A stretch of DNA of 18,916 nucleotides from Candidatus Omnitrophota bacterium (GTDB lineage: Bacteria > Omnitrophota > Gorgyraeia > Aquiviventales > Aquiviventaceae): positions 1 through 18,916 of the forward strand of contig JAHFGZ010000004.1 in assembly GCA_023247155.1 (NCBI GenBank), given 5' to 3'. The notes beneath the pieces are model-generated. The model did no database searches and was not told where the DNA came from. It worked only from the letters and a program-made list of their open reading frames with translations. Positions 6,367 to 14,545 of the stretch are shown here, one piece after another. A program made the position numbers and the translations under genes. Positions within the stretch are counted from its first letter, which is position 1, and every line of letters starts with the position of its first letter.

Positions 6367-7650
6367 TTACCGTGTGACAGGCTTCTTCAGGGCGCGGAAC
6401 CCGATGTCTTTCCGGTACGCCATCCCGTCAAAGCGGATCGCGCCGACCGCGTCGTAGACGCGCCGCAACGCCCCCTCCAGGTCCGGGCCGGTTCCCACGA
6501 CGTTCAGCACCCGCCCCCCCCAGCTGACAAACCGAGCCTTGTCTTGCTTCGTCCCGGCATGGAACACGAGGAGGCCGGAGCGGCCCTTGCCCTGGTCCAG
6601 ACCATGGATCTCCTTGCCGATCGGGAAGTCGCCGGGATAGCCGCCGGACGCCAGCACCACGCACACGCAGCTCCCGGCCTCCCAGCGGCACTGCGCCGTC
6701 GAGAGCCGCCCCTCGACCGCATCGTCGAGGATCGGCATCAGGTCGCTCGAAAGGAGCGGCAGGATCGCCTGCAGCTCCGGGTCGCCGAAGCGGACGTTGT
6801 ACTCCAGGACCTTCGGGCCGTCGCCCGTCAGCATCAGCCCCGCGTAGAGGACGCCCTTGAAGGCGAGCCCCTCGGCCGCCATCGCCCGCAGCGTGGGCAT
6901 GATGATCTGGTCCATGACCTGCGCGGCGAGCGCCGCATCGACGACGGGCGCCGGCGCGTAGGCGCCCATCCCGCCGGTGTTCGGCCCCTTGTCGCCGTCG
7001 AGGAGCCGCTTGTGGTCCTGCGCCGGGAGCAGCGGCAGCGCCGTCACGCCGTCGGTCACGACGAGGAACGAGGCCTCCTCCCCGACGAGCCGCTCCTCCA
7101 CCACGACGCGCTCGCCCGCCTGCTTGAAGATGCGGTCCTCCATGAGGAGGTCGACCGCGCCCAGCGCCTCGCTGAGGGTGCTGGCGACGATGGTGCCCTT
7201 CCCGCCGCAGAGGCCGTCCGCCTTCACCACGATCGGCGCGCCGAGCTGCCGGACGTAGGCGCGCGCCGCCTGCGGGTCATCGAAGACGGCAAACTGCGCC
7301 GTCGGGATGTGGTGCTTCTTCATGAGGTTCTTGGCGAACGCCTTGCTGGATTCAAGGCGACTCGCCGCCTTCGTCGGGCCGAAGATCCTTAAGCCCCGCT
7401 TCTCGAAGAGGTCGACGACGCCTTTTGCCAGCGTCATCTCGGGCCCGACCACGGTGAGGTCGATATCCTTGTTCTCGGCGAACTCCGCCAGCCCCTCGAT
7501 GTCCTCCGCCCCCAGGTCGATGAGCTCGGCGAGCTCCCCGATGCCGCCGTTGCCCGGGGCGCAGAAGAGCTTGGTCACCTCGGGCGACTGGCTGAGCTTC
7601 CACACCAGCGCATGTTCCCGTCCACCAGATCCCACCACCAGTACCCGCAT
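6367..7650 (-). CDS. purD: Phosphoribosylamine-glycine ligase (GAR synthetase)
   Basis: PurD joins glycine to phosphoribosylamine with ATP to give GAR. The 427-residue length is typical. Visible marks of the ATP-grasp family member are VLVVGSGGREHALVWKL at the N-terminus, GPEMTLAKGVVDLF, the central VKADGLCGGKGTIVA ATP-binding stretch, LVGEEASFLVVTDG, and GPNTGGMGAYAPAP followed by GVLYAGLMLT and EYNVRFGDPE, which hold the metal- and phosphate-binding residues. Its ATG overlaps the purM stop by one base (TGATG), with a GAGGGG just upstream. Glycine for the reaction can come from GlyA, encoded later in the same train. Confidence 0.98.
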   Translation of the reverse strand: MRVLVVGSGGREHALVWKLSQSPEVTKLFCAPGNGGIGELAELIDLGAEDIEGLAEFAENKDIDLTVVGPEMTLAKGVVDLFEKRGLRIFGPTKAASRLESSKAFAKNLMKKHHIPTAQFAVFDDPQAARAYVRQLGAPIVVKADGLCGGKGTIVASTLSEALGAVDLLMEDRIFKQAGERVVVEERLVGEEASFLVVTDGVTALPLLPAQDHKRLLDGDKGPNTGGMGAYAPAPVVDAALAAQVMDQIIMPTLRAMAAEGLAFKGVLYAGLMLTGDGPKVLEYNVRFGDPELQAILPLLSSDLMPILDDAVEGRLSTAQCRWEAGSCVCVVLASGGYPGDFPIGKEIHGLDQGKGRSGLLVFHAGTKQDKARFVSWGGRVLNVVGTGPDLEGALRRVYDAVGAIRFDGMAYRKDIGFRALKKPVTR

Positions 7651-8639
7651 CAGCCCCTCGTCCGTTCAATGGTTCCAATCATCCAGGCGGGCACGCCCGC
7701 CCGCCGCAGCATGCGCGTGAGCCGCGGGACCGCAGCGGCGCGGCACACGAGCGCCATGCCGATCCCCATGTTGAAGGTGCGCCACATCTCGCCGGTGCTG
7801 ACCCGCCCGGCCCGCTGAATCTCGTGGAAGATCGCCGGCACCGGCCAGCTGCCGGGGATGACGCGCACGCCAAGCCCCGGGCGCTGCGCCACCAGGCTCG
7901 GCAGCCGACGACTCAATCCCCCGCCGGTCACGTGGGCGAGCGCGAGGAGCGGCACCGACGCAAGCGCCGCCAGCACGGGCCGGACGTAGATGCGCGTCGG
8001 GACGAGCAGCCGGCGCGCGACCCGCCGCAGCTGTGTTGCCGTGAAGGCCCGGCGCACCAGCGAGAACCCGTTGGCATGCACGCCCGTGGAGGCCAGGCCC
8101 ACCACCGCGTCCCCCGCGCGGACGCGCGAGCCGTCGATGAGCCGCGCGCGCGGAACGACCCCGACGCAGAACCCGGCGACGTCGTAGTCGCCTCGGCGGT
8201 AGACGCCGGGCATCTCGGCGGTCTCCCCGCCCAGCAGGGTGCACCCGCTCTCTCGGCAGCCGCGCGCGACGCCGCGCAGCAGCGCGCTCATCACCCGAGG
8301 CTCGAGCCGGCCCACCGCGAGGTAGTCGAGAAAGAAGAGGGGCTGCGCCCCGTAGACGAGCACGTCGTTCACGTTCATCGCCACGCAATCCACCCCGATG
8401 CCCTCATGGCGGCCAGCCAATCGCGCGACCTTGAGCTTGGTCCCGACGCCGTCGGCCGACGCCACCAGCACCGGGTCGCGGAGCCCGGCGGGCAGCCGCA
8501 TGAGGCCGGCGAACTGCCCGCGATCCGCCAGCACCTCCGGACGGCGCGTGGCCCGGATGAGCGGGCGCATGCGCGAGAGCCACGCGTCCGCCGCCTCGAT
8601 GTCCACACCCGCCCGGCGATACGCCTCAGCCCTCACCAT
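7650..8639 (-). CDS. purM: Phosphoribosylformylglycinamidine cyclo-ligase (AIR synthetase)
   Basis: PurM closes FGAM to AIR with ATP. The 329-residue protein carries ASADGVGTKLKVA, the NVNDVLVYGAQPLFFLDYLA signature, LLGGETAEMPGVY, GDYDVAGFCVGVV, a GVHANGFSLVR stretch (HSNG in many relatives, HANG here), AHVTGGGL and FNMGIGM. The gene follows purF by 21 bases, a gap that includes the small inverted repeat GCGCC-A-GGCGC, and overlaps purD by one base. The C-terminal half is Arg-rich and a little divergent, but no key motif is missing. Confidence 0.97.
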   Translation of the reverse strand: MVRAEAYRRAGVDIEAADAWLSRMRPLIRATRRPEVLADRGQFAGLMRLPAGLRDPVLVASADGVGTKLKVARLAGRHEGIGVDCVAMNVNDVLVYGAQPLFFLDYLAVGRLEPRVMSALLRGVARGCRESGCTLLGGETAEMPGVYRRGDYDVAGFCVGVVPRARLIDGSRVRAGDAVVGLASTGVHANGFSLVRRAFTATQLRRVARRLLVPTRIYVRPVLAALASVPLLALAHVTGGGLSRRLPSLVAQRPGLGVRVIPGSWPVPAIFHEIQRAGRVSTGEMWRTFNMGIGMALVCRAAAVPRLTRMLRRAGVPAWMIGTIERTRG

Positions 8640-8660
8640 CTCAACAGCGCCTGGCGCGTG

Positions 8661-10076
8661 TCAGCAGCGGCCCTGGCCCGCGTGCTTCTCCAGCGCAAAC
8701 TTGTCCCCCTCCCCGCCGAAGGGGATCGGGTAGGTGCCGCTCCAGCAGGCGGTGCAGTAGTCCGCCGGCTGGCGGACCGCCTTGAGCATCCCGTCCAGCG
8801 AGAGGTAGCCGAGGCTCTCCACGCCGATGAACTTGCGGATCTCGTCGAGCGAGAGGGTGTTCGCGATGAGCTCCCGCTTGCTCGGAAAGTCGATGCCGTA
8901 GAAGCAGGCGTGGCGCGTCGGCGGGCAGCTGACGCGCATGTGGATCGCCTTCGCCCCGGCCTCGCGCAGGCTCTTCACGCGGGCGCGCGTCGTGTTCCCG
9001 CGCACGATGGAGTCGTCGACGATGACGAGCCGCTTGCCTTTGATGATCTCCTTGATCGGGTTGAACTTGACGCGGATCTTCAGGTCGCGGATCTCCTGCG
9101 CCGGCTGGATGAACGTCCGCCCGACGTAGTGGTTGCGGATCATCCCGAGCGCGAAGGGGATCTTCGACTCCAGGCTGTAGCCGAGCGCCGCGAAGTTGCC
9201 CGAGTCCGGGATGGGCATGACGAGGTCCGCCTCCACCGGGTGCTCCCGGGCGAGCTGCCGTCCCAGCTTGACCCGCACCGCCTGCACGCTCTCGCCGAAG
9301 AGGAACGAATCGGGCCGGGCGAAATAGACGTGCTCGAAGAGGCAGTGCGAGCGGCTCGTCGGCTGGTCCTTGAAGGGGTACCGCGACCGCAGGCCCCCGG
9401 CGCCGATGCACACCGCCTCGCCGGGCTCCACCTCCCGCACGAACTTCGCCCCGATGATGTCGAGCGCGCACGTCTCGGAGGCCAGCACGGCGGTCTTGTT
9501 GAGCCGGCCGAGCACGAGCGGCCGGAACCCGTTCGGGTCCCGGATGCCGATGAGCTCGCGCTCCGTCAGGAAGAGGAGCGTGAACGCCCCCTTCAGCAGC
9601 CGGAGGCATTCGACCAGGTCGTCCTGGAACTCCTTGTTCGTCGCGCGCGCCAGCAGGTGCAGGATGATCTCGCTGTCCACCGTCGTCTGGAAGATGGAGC
9701 CGTTGGCCTCCAGCTGCTGCCGCAGCTCGGAGGCGTTGACCAGGTTGCCGTTGTGCGCCACGGCGATCGAGCCCTTCGCGTAGGTGACGACGAGCGGCTG
9801 CGAGTTCTTCAGGGTGCTCGAGCCGGTCGTGGAATAGCGGGTGTGCCCGATGGCCATCCGGCCCGGGAGCCCGTGCAGCGTCTGCTCGTTGAACACCTCC
9901 GACACCAGGCCCATCTCCTTGTGGGTGTGCATCGTCTTCCCGTCATAGGTGACGATGCCGGCGGCCTCCTCGCCCCGGTGCTGGAGCGAGTAGAGCCCGA
10001 GGTACGTCAGGCGCGCCGCGTCCCGGTGGCCGTAGACGCCGAACAGCCCGCAGGAGTGCTTGACCGCCTCGTCCAT
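8661..10076 (-). CDS. purF: Amidophosphoribosyltransferase (iron-sulfur, Bacillus type)
   Basis: PurF commits PRPP to purine synthesis by making phosphoribosylamine from PRPP and glutamine. The 471-residue protein has a short propeptide of eight residues before the nucleophile Cys9 (MDEAVKHS-CGLFGVYG), as in the Bacillus subtilis class that must be cleaved to become active. It also shows cysteines at the four positions expected for a 4Fe-4S cluster: SHCLFEHVYFARPDS, RHACFYGID, and the CTAC pair near the C-terminus. The glutaminase part includes IGHTRYSTTGS and HNGNLVN; the PRPP loop is VIVDDSIVRGNT. Purine-nucleotide feedback is expected from the family. The ATG overlaps the purL stop by one base (TGATG). 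Confidence 0.98.
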   Translation of the reverse strand: MDEAVKHSCGLFGVYGHRDAARLTYLGLYSLQHRGEEAAGIVTYDGKTMHTHKEMGLVSEVFNEQTLHGLPGRMAIGHTRYSTTGSSTLKNSQPLVVTYAKGSIAVAHNGNLVNASELRQQLEANGSIFQTTVDSEIILHLLARATNKEFQDDLVECLRLLKGAFTLLFLTERELIGIRDPNGFRPLVLGRLNKTAVLASETCALDIIGAKFVREVEPGEAVCIGAGGLRSRYPFKDQPTSRSHCLFEHVYFARPDSFLFGESVQAVRVKLGRQLAREHPVEADLVMPIPDSGNFAALGYSLESKIPFALGMIRNHYVGRTFIQPAQEIRDLKIRVKFNPIKEIIKGKRLVIVDDSIVRGNTTRARVKSLREAGAKAIHMRVSCPPTRHACFYGIDFPSKRELIANTLSLDEIRKFIGVESLGYLSLDGMLKAVRQPADYCTACWSGTYPIPFGGEGDKFALEKHAGQGRC

Positions 10077-12391
10077 CAGCGTCGCACTCCCAACGCCTGT
10101 CGGAGCCCGCTCCGCCAGGCCTCGCTCAGCTCGTCGACCGGTGCGTCGATCCACGAGTCGATGCAAAGGTGGACGCCGCCCACCCGGCCCGCGACGGCCA
10201 TCGCCACCTTGTGGCGCGCGGCCAGGTGCTCGATGCGCTCGACGTGATACCGCGCGCAGCTGATGACGATGCGGCCCGCCGACTCGCCGAAGAGCAGCGC
10301 GTCCGTCCGGATCGGCCGGCGGGCGCCGGCCGGCGGCTGGAGGCTGACGGTGGCGCCGATGAGGCGCGAGGGCTCCATGAGGCAGCCTTCGGCCAGCGCG
10401 ACCGCCAGCCCGCCCTCGGAGCAGTCATGGGCCGACTTGAGCAACCCCTGAGCGGCCAGCGTCAGCATCAGCTGCTGCAGGGCCAACTCGCCCGCCAGGT
10501 CGACCCGCGGGGGCCGGCCCGCCTTGCGCCGGTGGATCACGGCCAGGTATTCGCTGCCGCCCAGCTCCTCCCGCGTCTCGCCCAGGAGGATGACGGCGTC
10601 GCCCTCGTCTTTGAAGTTCGCTGTCATCGGTCCCATTCCGGATTCGATCAGGCCGATCATGCCGATCACCGGTGTCGGGTCCACCGCGCCCCGCGGCCCC
10701 TCGTTGTAGAAGCTCACGTTGCCGCCGGTGACGGGCGTCTTGAACGCCCGGCAGGCCTCGGCGATCCCGCGCACGCACGCCTTGAACTGCCACATGACCG
10801 CCGGGTCCTGCGGGCTGCCGAAATTGAGGCAATCGGTCACGGCGAGCGGCCGCGCCCCGACGCAGACCAGGTTGCGCGCCGCCTCGGCCACCGCCAGCTT
10901 GCCGCCCTCGTAGGGATCGAGGAAGCAGGCCCGGCCGTTGCCGTCGGTGGTCGCGGCCAGCCACCTGCCGAGCCCTCTGAGGCGCAGGACGGCGGCCCCT
11001 CGACTCCGCTCGGGACGCCGTCCTGAGCGAAGTCGAAGGACGGCGGCGTCCGCCCGCCCGGGGAGGACGACGGTGTTCGTCTGCACCATGTGGTCGTACT
11101 GCTCGAAGACGGGCGACTTGTCCGCGATCGTCGGCGAGCCGAGGAGCGTCGTCAGCACCCGGGCATAATCCTTCGGCAGCGGCACGCGGGCCAGCGGCAG
11201 CCGCTGCGCGCGGGAAAGCCACGCCGGCCGCCGGACCGGGCGGTGATAGACCGGCGCCTCGTCGGTGAGCGCCGAGGCCGGGATCTCCGCGGCGACGGCG
11301 GGGCCGTCCCGGACCCGCATCAGGCCGTCGCGCGTCACCCGGCCGATCTCCACCGCGGCCAGCCCCCACTTGGCGAAGAGCCGCTTGACCCGCTCCTCGC
11401 GCCCCCGCTTGACGATGAGCAGCATGCGCTCCTGCGACTCGGAGAGCATCACCTCATAGGGGGTCATCCCCTCCGCGCGGCGCGGCACGCGCGCGACGTC
11501 GATCTCGATCCCCACCCCCCCGCGCGCGGCGGTCTCGGAGGTCGAGCAGGCGAGGCCCGCCGCGCCCATGTCCTGAATGCCGATGACGTCGCCGGTCGCC
11601 AGCGCCTCGAGCGTCGCCTCGATGAGGCACTTCTCCGTGAACGGATCCCCGATCTGCACGGCGGGCCGGTCCGCGTCACGGCCCTCGGCCAGCTCGCGCG
11701 AGGCGAAGGAGGCGCCGCCCAGGCCGTCGCGGCCCGTCGAGGAGCCCACGTACAGGACCGGGTTGCCGACGCCGCCGGCCGCCGCGCGCGCGATCCGGCG
11801 CACCGGCACCAGGCCGATGCACATCACGTTGACGAGCGGGTTGTCGCGGTAGGCCGCGTCGAACGTGATCTCGCCGCCGACGGTCGGGACCCCAACCGCG
11901 TTCCCGTAGTCGGCGATCCCCTTGACCACACCCTCAAGCAGGAACCGGCTGCGGGGCTCCCCCAGCGGGCCGAAGCGCAGCGAGTCCAGCAGCGCGATGG
12001 GCCGCGCCCCCATGGTGAAGATGTCGCGGATGATGCCGCCCACCCCGGTCGCGGCCCCCTGCACCGGCTCCACCGCGGAGGGGTGGTTGTGGCTCTCGCA
12101 CTTGAACACGACCGCCCAGCCCCCGCCGATGTCCACCACCCCCGCGTTCTCCTTCCCGGCCGGCACGAGGATGCGCGGGCCGCGCGTCGGGAACTGCTGC
12201 AGGTACGGCTTGGAGCTCGAATAGGCGCAATGCTCTGACCAACTCACGCCAAACATCCCCACCTCGGTCAGCGTCGGGGCTCGTCCCAGCGTCTTGACGA
12301 TGCGCCGGTACGTCTCGTCCGTGAGGTTGTGCGACCTCGCCACGCGCTTGAGGACCGCCACGGAGGGCGTCGCTAAAGCCGCGCTAGGCAT
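10076..12391 (-). CDS. purL: FGAM synthase subunit PurL with an in-frame repeat insertion
   Basis: PurL amidates FGAR to FGAM using ammonia from PurQ, held together by PurS. The 771-residue protein is the small PurL type, somewhat longer than the Bacillus form. Motifs include WSEHCAYSSSK, KCESHNHPSAVEPVQGAATGVGG, GIQDMGAAGLACSTSE, YEVMLSESQERML and, in the second half, TDGNGRACFLDPYEGGKLAVAEAARN and GGNVSFYNE. At about residues 449-469 the normal linker DAAVLRLRGLG is interrupted: AAVLRLR appears twice, 17 residues apart, with SGRRPERSRG between. The extra 51 bases are a REP-like palindrome (see the repeat at 10986-11047). The frame is kept and no stop arises, so the protein is probably functional with a surface loop. 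The start overlaps the end of purQ by eight bases. Confidence 0.97.
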   Translation of the reverse strand: MPSAALATPSVAVLKRVARSHNLTDETYRRIVKTLGRAPTLTEVGMFGVSWSEHCAYSSSKPYLQQFPTRGPRILVPAGKENAGVVDIGGGWAVVFKCESHNHPSAVEPVQGAATGVGGIIRDIFTMGARPIALLDSLRFGPLGEPRSRFLLEGVVKGIADYGNAVGVPTVGGEITFDAAYRDNPLVNVMCIGLVPVRRIARAAAGGVGNPVLYVGSSTGRDGLGGASFASRELAEGRDADRPAVQIGDPFTEKCLIEATLEALATGDVIGIQDMGAAGLACSTSETAARGGVGIEIDVARVPRRAEGMTPYEVMLSESQERMLLIVKRGREERVKRLFAKWGLAAVEIGRVTRDGLMRVRDGPAVAAEIPASALTDEAPVYHRPVRRPAWLSRAQRLPLARVPLPKDYARVLTTLLGSPTIADKSPVFEQYDHMVQTNTVVLPGRADAAVLRLRSGRRPERSRGAAVLRLRGLGRWLAATTDGNGRACFLDPYEGGKLAVAEAARNLVCVGARPLAVTDCLNFGSPQDPAVMWQFKACVRGIAEACRAFKTPVTGGNVSFYNEGPRGAVDPTPVIGMIGLIESGMGPMTANFKDEGDAVILLGETREELGGSEYLAVIHRRKAGRPPRVDLAGELALQQLMLTLAAQGLLKSAHDCSEGGLAVALAEGCLMEPSRLIGATVSLQPPAGARRPIRTDALLFGESAGRIVISCARYHVERIEHLAARHKVAMAVAGRVGGVHLCIDSWIDAPVDELSEAWRSGLRQALGVRR
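10986..11047. repeat. REP-like palindrome inserted in frame in purL, with 11-bp direct repeat
   Basis: A 40-bp imperfect palindrome (10997-11036) has arms related to CTTCGACTTCGCTCAGGACG and its complement. It is flanked on both sides by the identical 11-mer AGGACGGCGGC (10986-10996 and 11037-11047). Element plus one copy of the 11-mer is 51 bp, exactly 17 codons. The arms share the skeleton CTTCGACT...CGCTCAG with the intergenic repeat at 17479-17516. Part of the flanking 11-mer could be native to the repeat family instead of a target duplication. Confidence 0.8.
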
Positions 12392-13073
12392 GGACCATCG
12401 CCTCGAGCATCGATTCGAACACGAGCCGGCCGTCGGAGGAGCCCAGCGCCGAGTCGCTTGCGCGCTCCGGGTGCGGCATCATGCCAAGCACGTTGCCCCG
12501 CTCGTTCGTGAGGCCCGCGAGGGCGCCGGCCGAGCCGTTCGGGTTGGCCGCGTCGGTGACCCGGCCATCCTCGTCGCAGTAGCGGAAGACGACGTGGTCC
12601 CGGATGGCCTTGAGCGTCTTCGCATCCGCCGTGTACCGGCCCTCGTTGTGGGCGATGGGCAGGCGGATGACTTGGCCGGGCTGAAACCGGTTCGTGAACG
12701 GCGTGTCGGCGCGCTCCACCCGCAGCGTCACGAACCGGCAGATGAACCGCAACCCCGTGTTGCGCAGCATCGCGCCCGGGAGCAGGCCCGCCTCCAGCAG
12801 GATCTGGAAGCCATTGCAGACGCCGAGCACCAGCCCGCCGTCTTTCGCGAGGCGGGCCACCGAGCGCATGATGGGCGAGAAGCGGGCGATCGCCCCGGTC
12901 CGGAGGTAGTCGCCGTAGCTGAACCCGCCGGGCAGCACGACCGCGTCGCAGCCCTTCAGCGACGTCTCCTGGTGCCAGAGCGGCACCGCCGGTTGGCCCA
13001 GCACGTCACGCAGGACGTCGAGACAGTCCTGGTCGCAGTTGGACCCCGGGAAGACGACCACGCCGAACTTCAT
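12384..13073 (-). CDS. purQ: FGAM synthase glutaminase subunit PurQ
   Basis: PurQ is the class I glutamine amidotransferase that supplies ammonia to PurL. The 229-residue protein begins MKFGVVVFPGSNCDQDCLDVL, as is usual, and contains GGFSYGDYLRTGAIARFSP, the nucleophile Cys in LGVCNGFQILLEAGLLPGAM, and the catalytic His-Glu pair in GMMPHPERASD. The start overlaps the purS stop by ATGA; the end overlaps the purL start by eight bases. The order purS-purQ-purL is the normal one for the three-part FGAM synthase of Bacillus-type pathways. Confidence 0.98.
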   Translation of the reverse strand: MKFGVVVFPGSNCDQDCLDVLRDVLGQPAVPLWHQETSLKGCDAVVLPGGFSYGDYLRTGAIARFSPIMRSVARLAKDGGLVLGVCNGFQILLEAGLLPGAMLRNTGLRFICRFVTLRVERADTPFTNRFQPGQVIRLPIAHNEGRYTADAKTLKAIRDHVVFRYCDEDGRVTDAANPNGSAGALAGLTNERGNVLGMMPHPERASDSALGSSDGRLVFESMLEAMVHA

Positions 13074-13312
13074 GAGCCGAGGTCGATGCGGTAGGTCTCC
13101 ACGATGGGATTGGCGAGCAGCTTCTGGCACATCCGCTCCACGTCCTTCCTGGTCGCGCCGACGGAGCCGTGGTTCAGCTCAATCTCGAGGTACTTGCCGA
13201 CGCGCACGCCTTGGACGCCCTGAAATCCCAGCGACTCCAGTGCTTGTTTGATCGTCTTTCCCTGGGCATCCAGCAGCCCGGCTTTCAGCGTGATGCAAAT
13301 CTTGGCTTTCAT
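13070..13312 (-). CDS. purS: FGAM synthase structural subunit PurS
   Basis: PurS (80 residues, the typical size) bridges PurL and PurQ and helps channel ammonia. It shows the family pattern: a first strand KAKICITLKAGLLDAQGKTIKQALESLGF, then VQGVRVGKYLEIEL, and a last helix with CQKLLANPIVETYRI. The start at 13312 was chosen for the ATGA overlap with the purC stop and because it begins exactly at the fold; a longer in-frame start would run deep into purC. The stop overlaps the purQ start by ATGA. Confidence 0.97.
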   Translation of the reverse strand: MKAKICITLKAGLLDAQGKTIKQALESLGFQGVQGVRVGKYLEIELNHGSVGATRKDVERMCQKLLANPIVETYRIDLGS

Positions 13313-14049
13313 CGCGTGACGGCCTCTCCCAACACCCGGCGCAGGACCTCTTGGTAGGCCTCCTCGACGCTGCCGAGGTCCCGGCGGAAGCGGTCCTTGT
13401 CCAGCTTCCGGCGGGTGCCCTGCTCCCACAGCCGCATGGTGTCCGGCGAAATCTCATCGCCCAGCACGATCTGCGCCGTCGGCTTGCCGTCCGGGCCGAT
13501 GACCCGCCCGAACTCGAGCTTGAAGTCCACGAGGTCGATGCGCCGCTCCCGGAAGAAGTGCTTCAGCGCGTCGTTGACCTCGAACGATTCCGCGCGGATG
13601 TGCGCGAGCTCCTCCGCCGTCGCCCAGCCCATTGCCAGGATGTGGTCGTCGTTGATGAGCGGATCGCCCAGCGCGTCGCTCTTGTAATGCCACTCGAACA
13701 CCGGAGTGCTGAGCACGATCCCCTCCTCGATGCCGAGGAGCTTCGCCATCCCGCCGGCGGTGATGTTGCGGATCGTCACTTCCAGGGGGACGATCTCGAG
13801 CCGCTTGACGAGCATCGAGCGCTCGTCGAGCTGCTTGACGAAATGGGTCGCCACCCCCTGCCGCTCCAGGTACGCGAACAGGGCGCTGGAGACGCGGTTG
13901 TTGACGACCCCCTTGTCGACGATGGTGCCGCGCTTCTGGGCGTTGAACGCCGTCGCGTCGTCCTTGAAGTACTGGGTCACGAGCGCCGGGTCGTCCATCG
14001 CATAGAGGATCTTCGCCTTCCCTTCGTAGAGCTTGTCACCGCTGGGCAT
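13309..14049 (-). CDS. purC: SAICAR synthetase
   Basis: PurC condenses CAIR with aspartate and ATP to SAICAR. The 246-residue protein has KLYEGKAKILYAMDDP at its start (the family's YEGKAK strand), FKDDATAFN, the LVKRLEIVPLEVTIRNITAGG block, SDALGDPLINDDHI, and VDFKLEFGRV followed by LGDEISPDTMRLW. AGGAG lies eight bases before the ATG. The start overlaps the end of the lipoprotein gene by 14 bases, which places that gene firmly in the purine operon. The stop overlaps purS by ATGA. Confidence 0.98.
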   Translation of the reverse strand: MPSGDKLYEGKAKILYAMDDPALVTQYFKDDATAFNAQKRGTIVDKGVVNNRVSSALFAYLERQGVATHFVKQLDERSMLVKRLEIVPLEVTIRNITAGGMAKLLGIEEGIVLSTPVFEWHYKSDALGDPLINDDHILAMGWATAEELAHIRAESFEVNDALKHFFRERRIDLVDFKLEFGRVIGPDGKPTAQIVLGDEISPDTMRLWEQGTRRKLDKDRFRRDLGSVEEAYQEVLRRVLGEAVTR

Positions 14050-14503
14050 CGCTCGGCTCCTGTGGGGGCGCCTGGGCCTCGGGCGGCTGCGCCGCCGGCG
14101 GGATCGGCGACGGCGGCGTCGGCGCCGGGGGCGCGGCGGCCGGCGTCAAGGTGTAGCTCCACGTCCGCTCATCGCGGATCGGAAACGGCAGCAGCTCCAT
14201 CGCCAGGTCGAACGGGATCCAGAAATGGACCGGGGCGCGCAGCTCCTGGCGCTCCTCCAGCCGCTCGTAGCCCTCCTTGCGCAGCAGCACCCGGTGCCAG
14301 CCGTACCATGTGAAGTCGTACGTGAGCGGGCTTTCCCCTTTGAGCTGGTCGTTGACGTACACGAGCGCCCCCGGCGGCTCGGTCCGGATGGTGAGCGACC
14401 GCCGGATGCAGCCCGTCAGCGCCAGGCACACGACAAGCAGCGTGGCGACGATAGTCCCGGGTCCGGTTCCCTGTTTCCTAGATAGTCCCGGGACCGGGTC
14501 CAT
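14036..14503 (-). CDS. PEGA-domain lipoprotein whose N-terminus is encoded by a repeat
   Basis: The 155-residue protein is probably a membrane-attached lipoprotein of unknown role. Residues about 18-32 form a hydrophobic signal segment ending in the lipobox LTGC, with the modified Cys near residue 32. Next comes a PEGA-like domain (about 35-80): SLTIRTEPPGALVYVNDQLKGESPL, then WYGWHRVLLRKEGYE. The C-terminal 35 residues are rich in Pro and Ala. The first ~17 residues are translated from the palindromic element at 14450-14545, which also supplies AAGGA five bases before the ATG. No other good start exists before the signal segment. The gene sits between purB and purC and overlaps purC by 14 bases, yet nothing in it suggests purine chemistry. 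Confidence 0.82.
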   Translation of the reverse strand: MDPVPGLSRKQGTGPGTIVATLLVVCLALTGCIRRSLTIRTEPPGALVYVNDQLKGESPLTYDFTWYGWHRVLLRKEGYERLEERQELRAPVHFWIPFDLAMELLPFPIRDERTWSYTLTPAAAPPAPTPPSPIPPAAQPPEAQAPPQEPSDAQR

Positions 14504-14545
14504 TTTTCCTTTGGGAGGACGCCGGGAAAAATAGACCCGGTCTCC
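14450..14545. repeat. Composite palindromic repeat between purB and the lipoprotein gene
   Basis: Two arms form a large imperfect inverted repeat: GGACCGGGTCCATTTTTCC (14491-14509) against GGAAAAATAGACCCGGTCTCC-type sequence (14525-14545). Each arm has its own small palindrome (GGACC-G-GGTCC, AGACC-C-GGTCT). To the left GATAGTCCCGGG occurs twice, at 14450-14461 and 14481-14492, a period of 31. The element fills the whole gap after purB and runs into the lipoprotein reading frame. It resembles the elements at 1807-1861, 4191-4259 and 18562-18612 in design. Confidence 0.8.

Noticed and set aside
7824..10247. An 807-codon plus-strand frame opposite purM and purF
   Set aside because: The minus strand encodes complete PurM and PurF with all motifs; the plus frame has shadow composition (Arg, His, Ala, Asp) and no domain. 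The same holds for the long plus frames at 5914-7392, 11090-12238 and 14582-16666.
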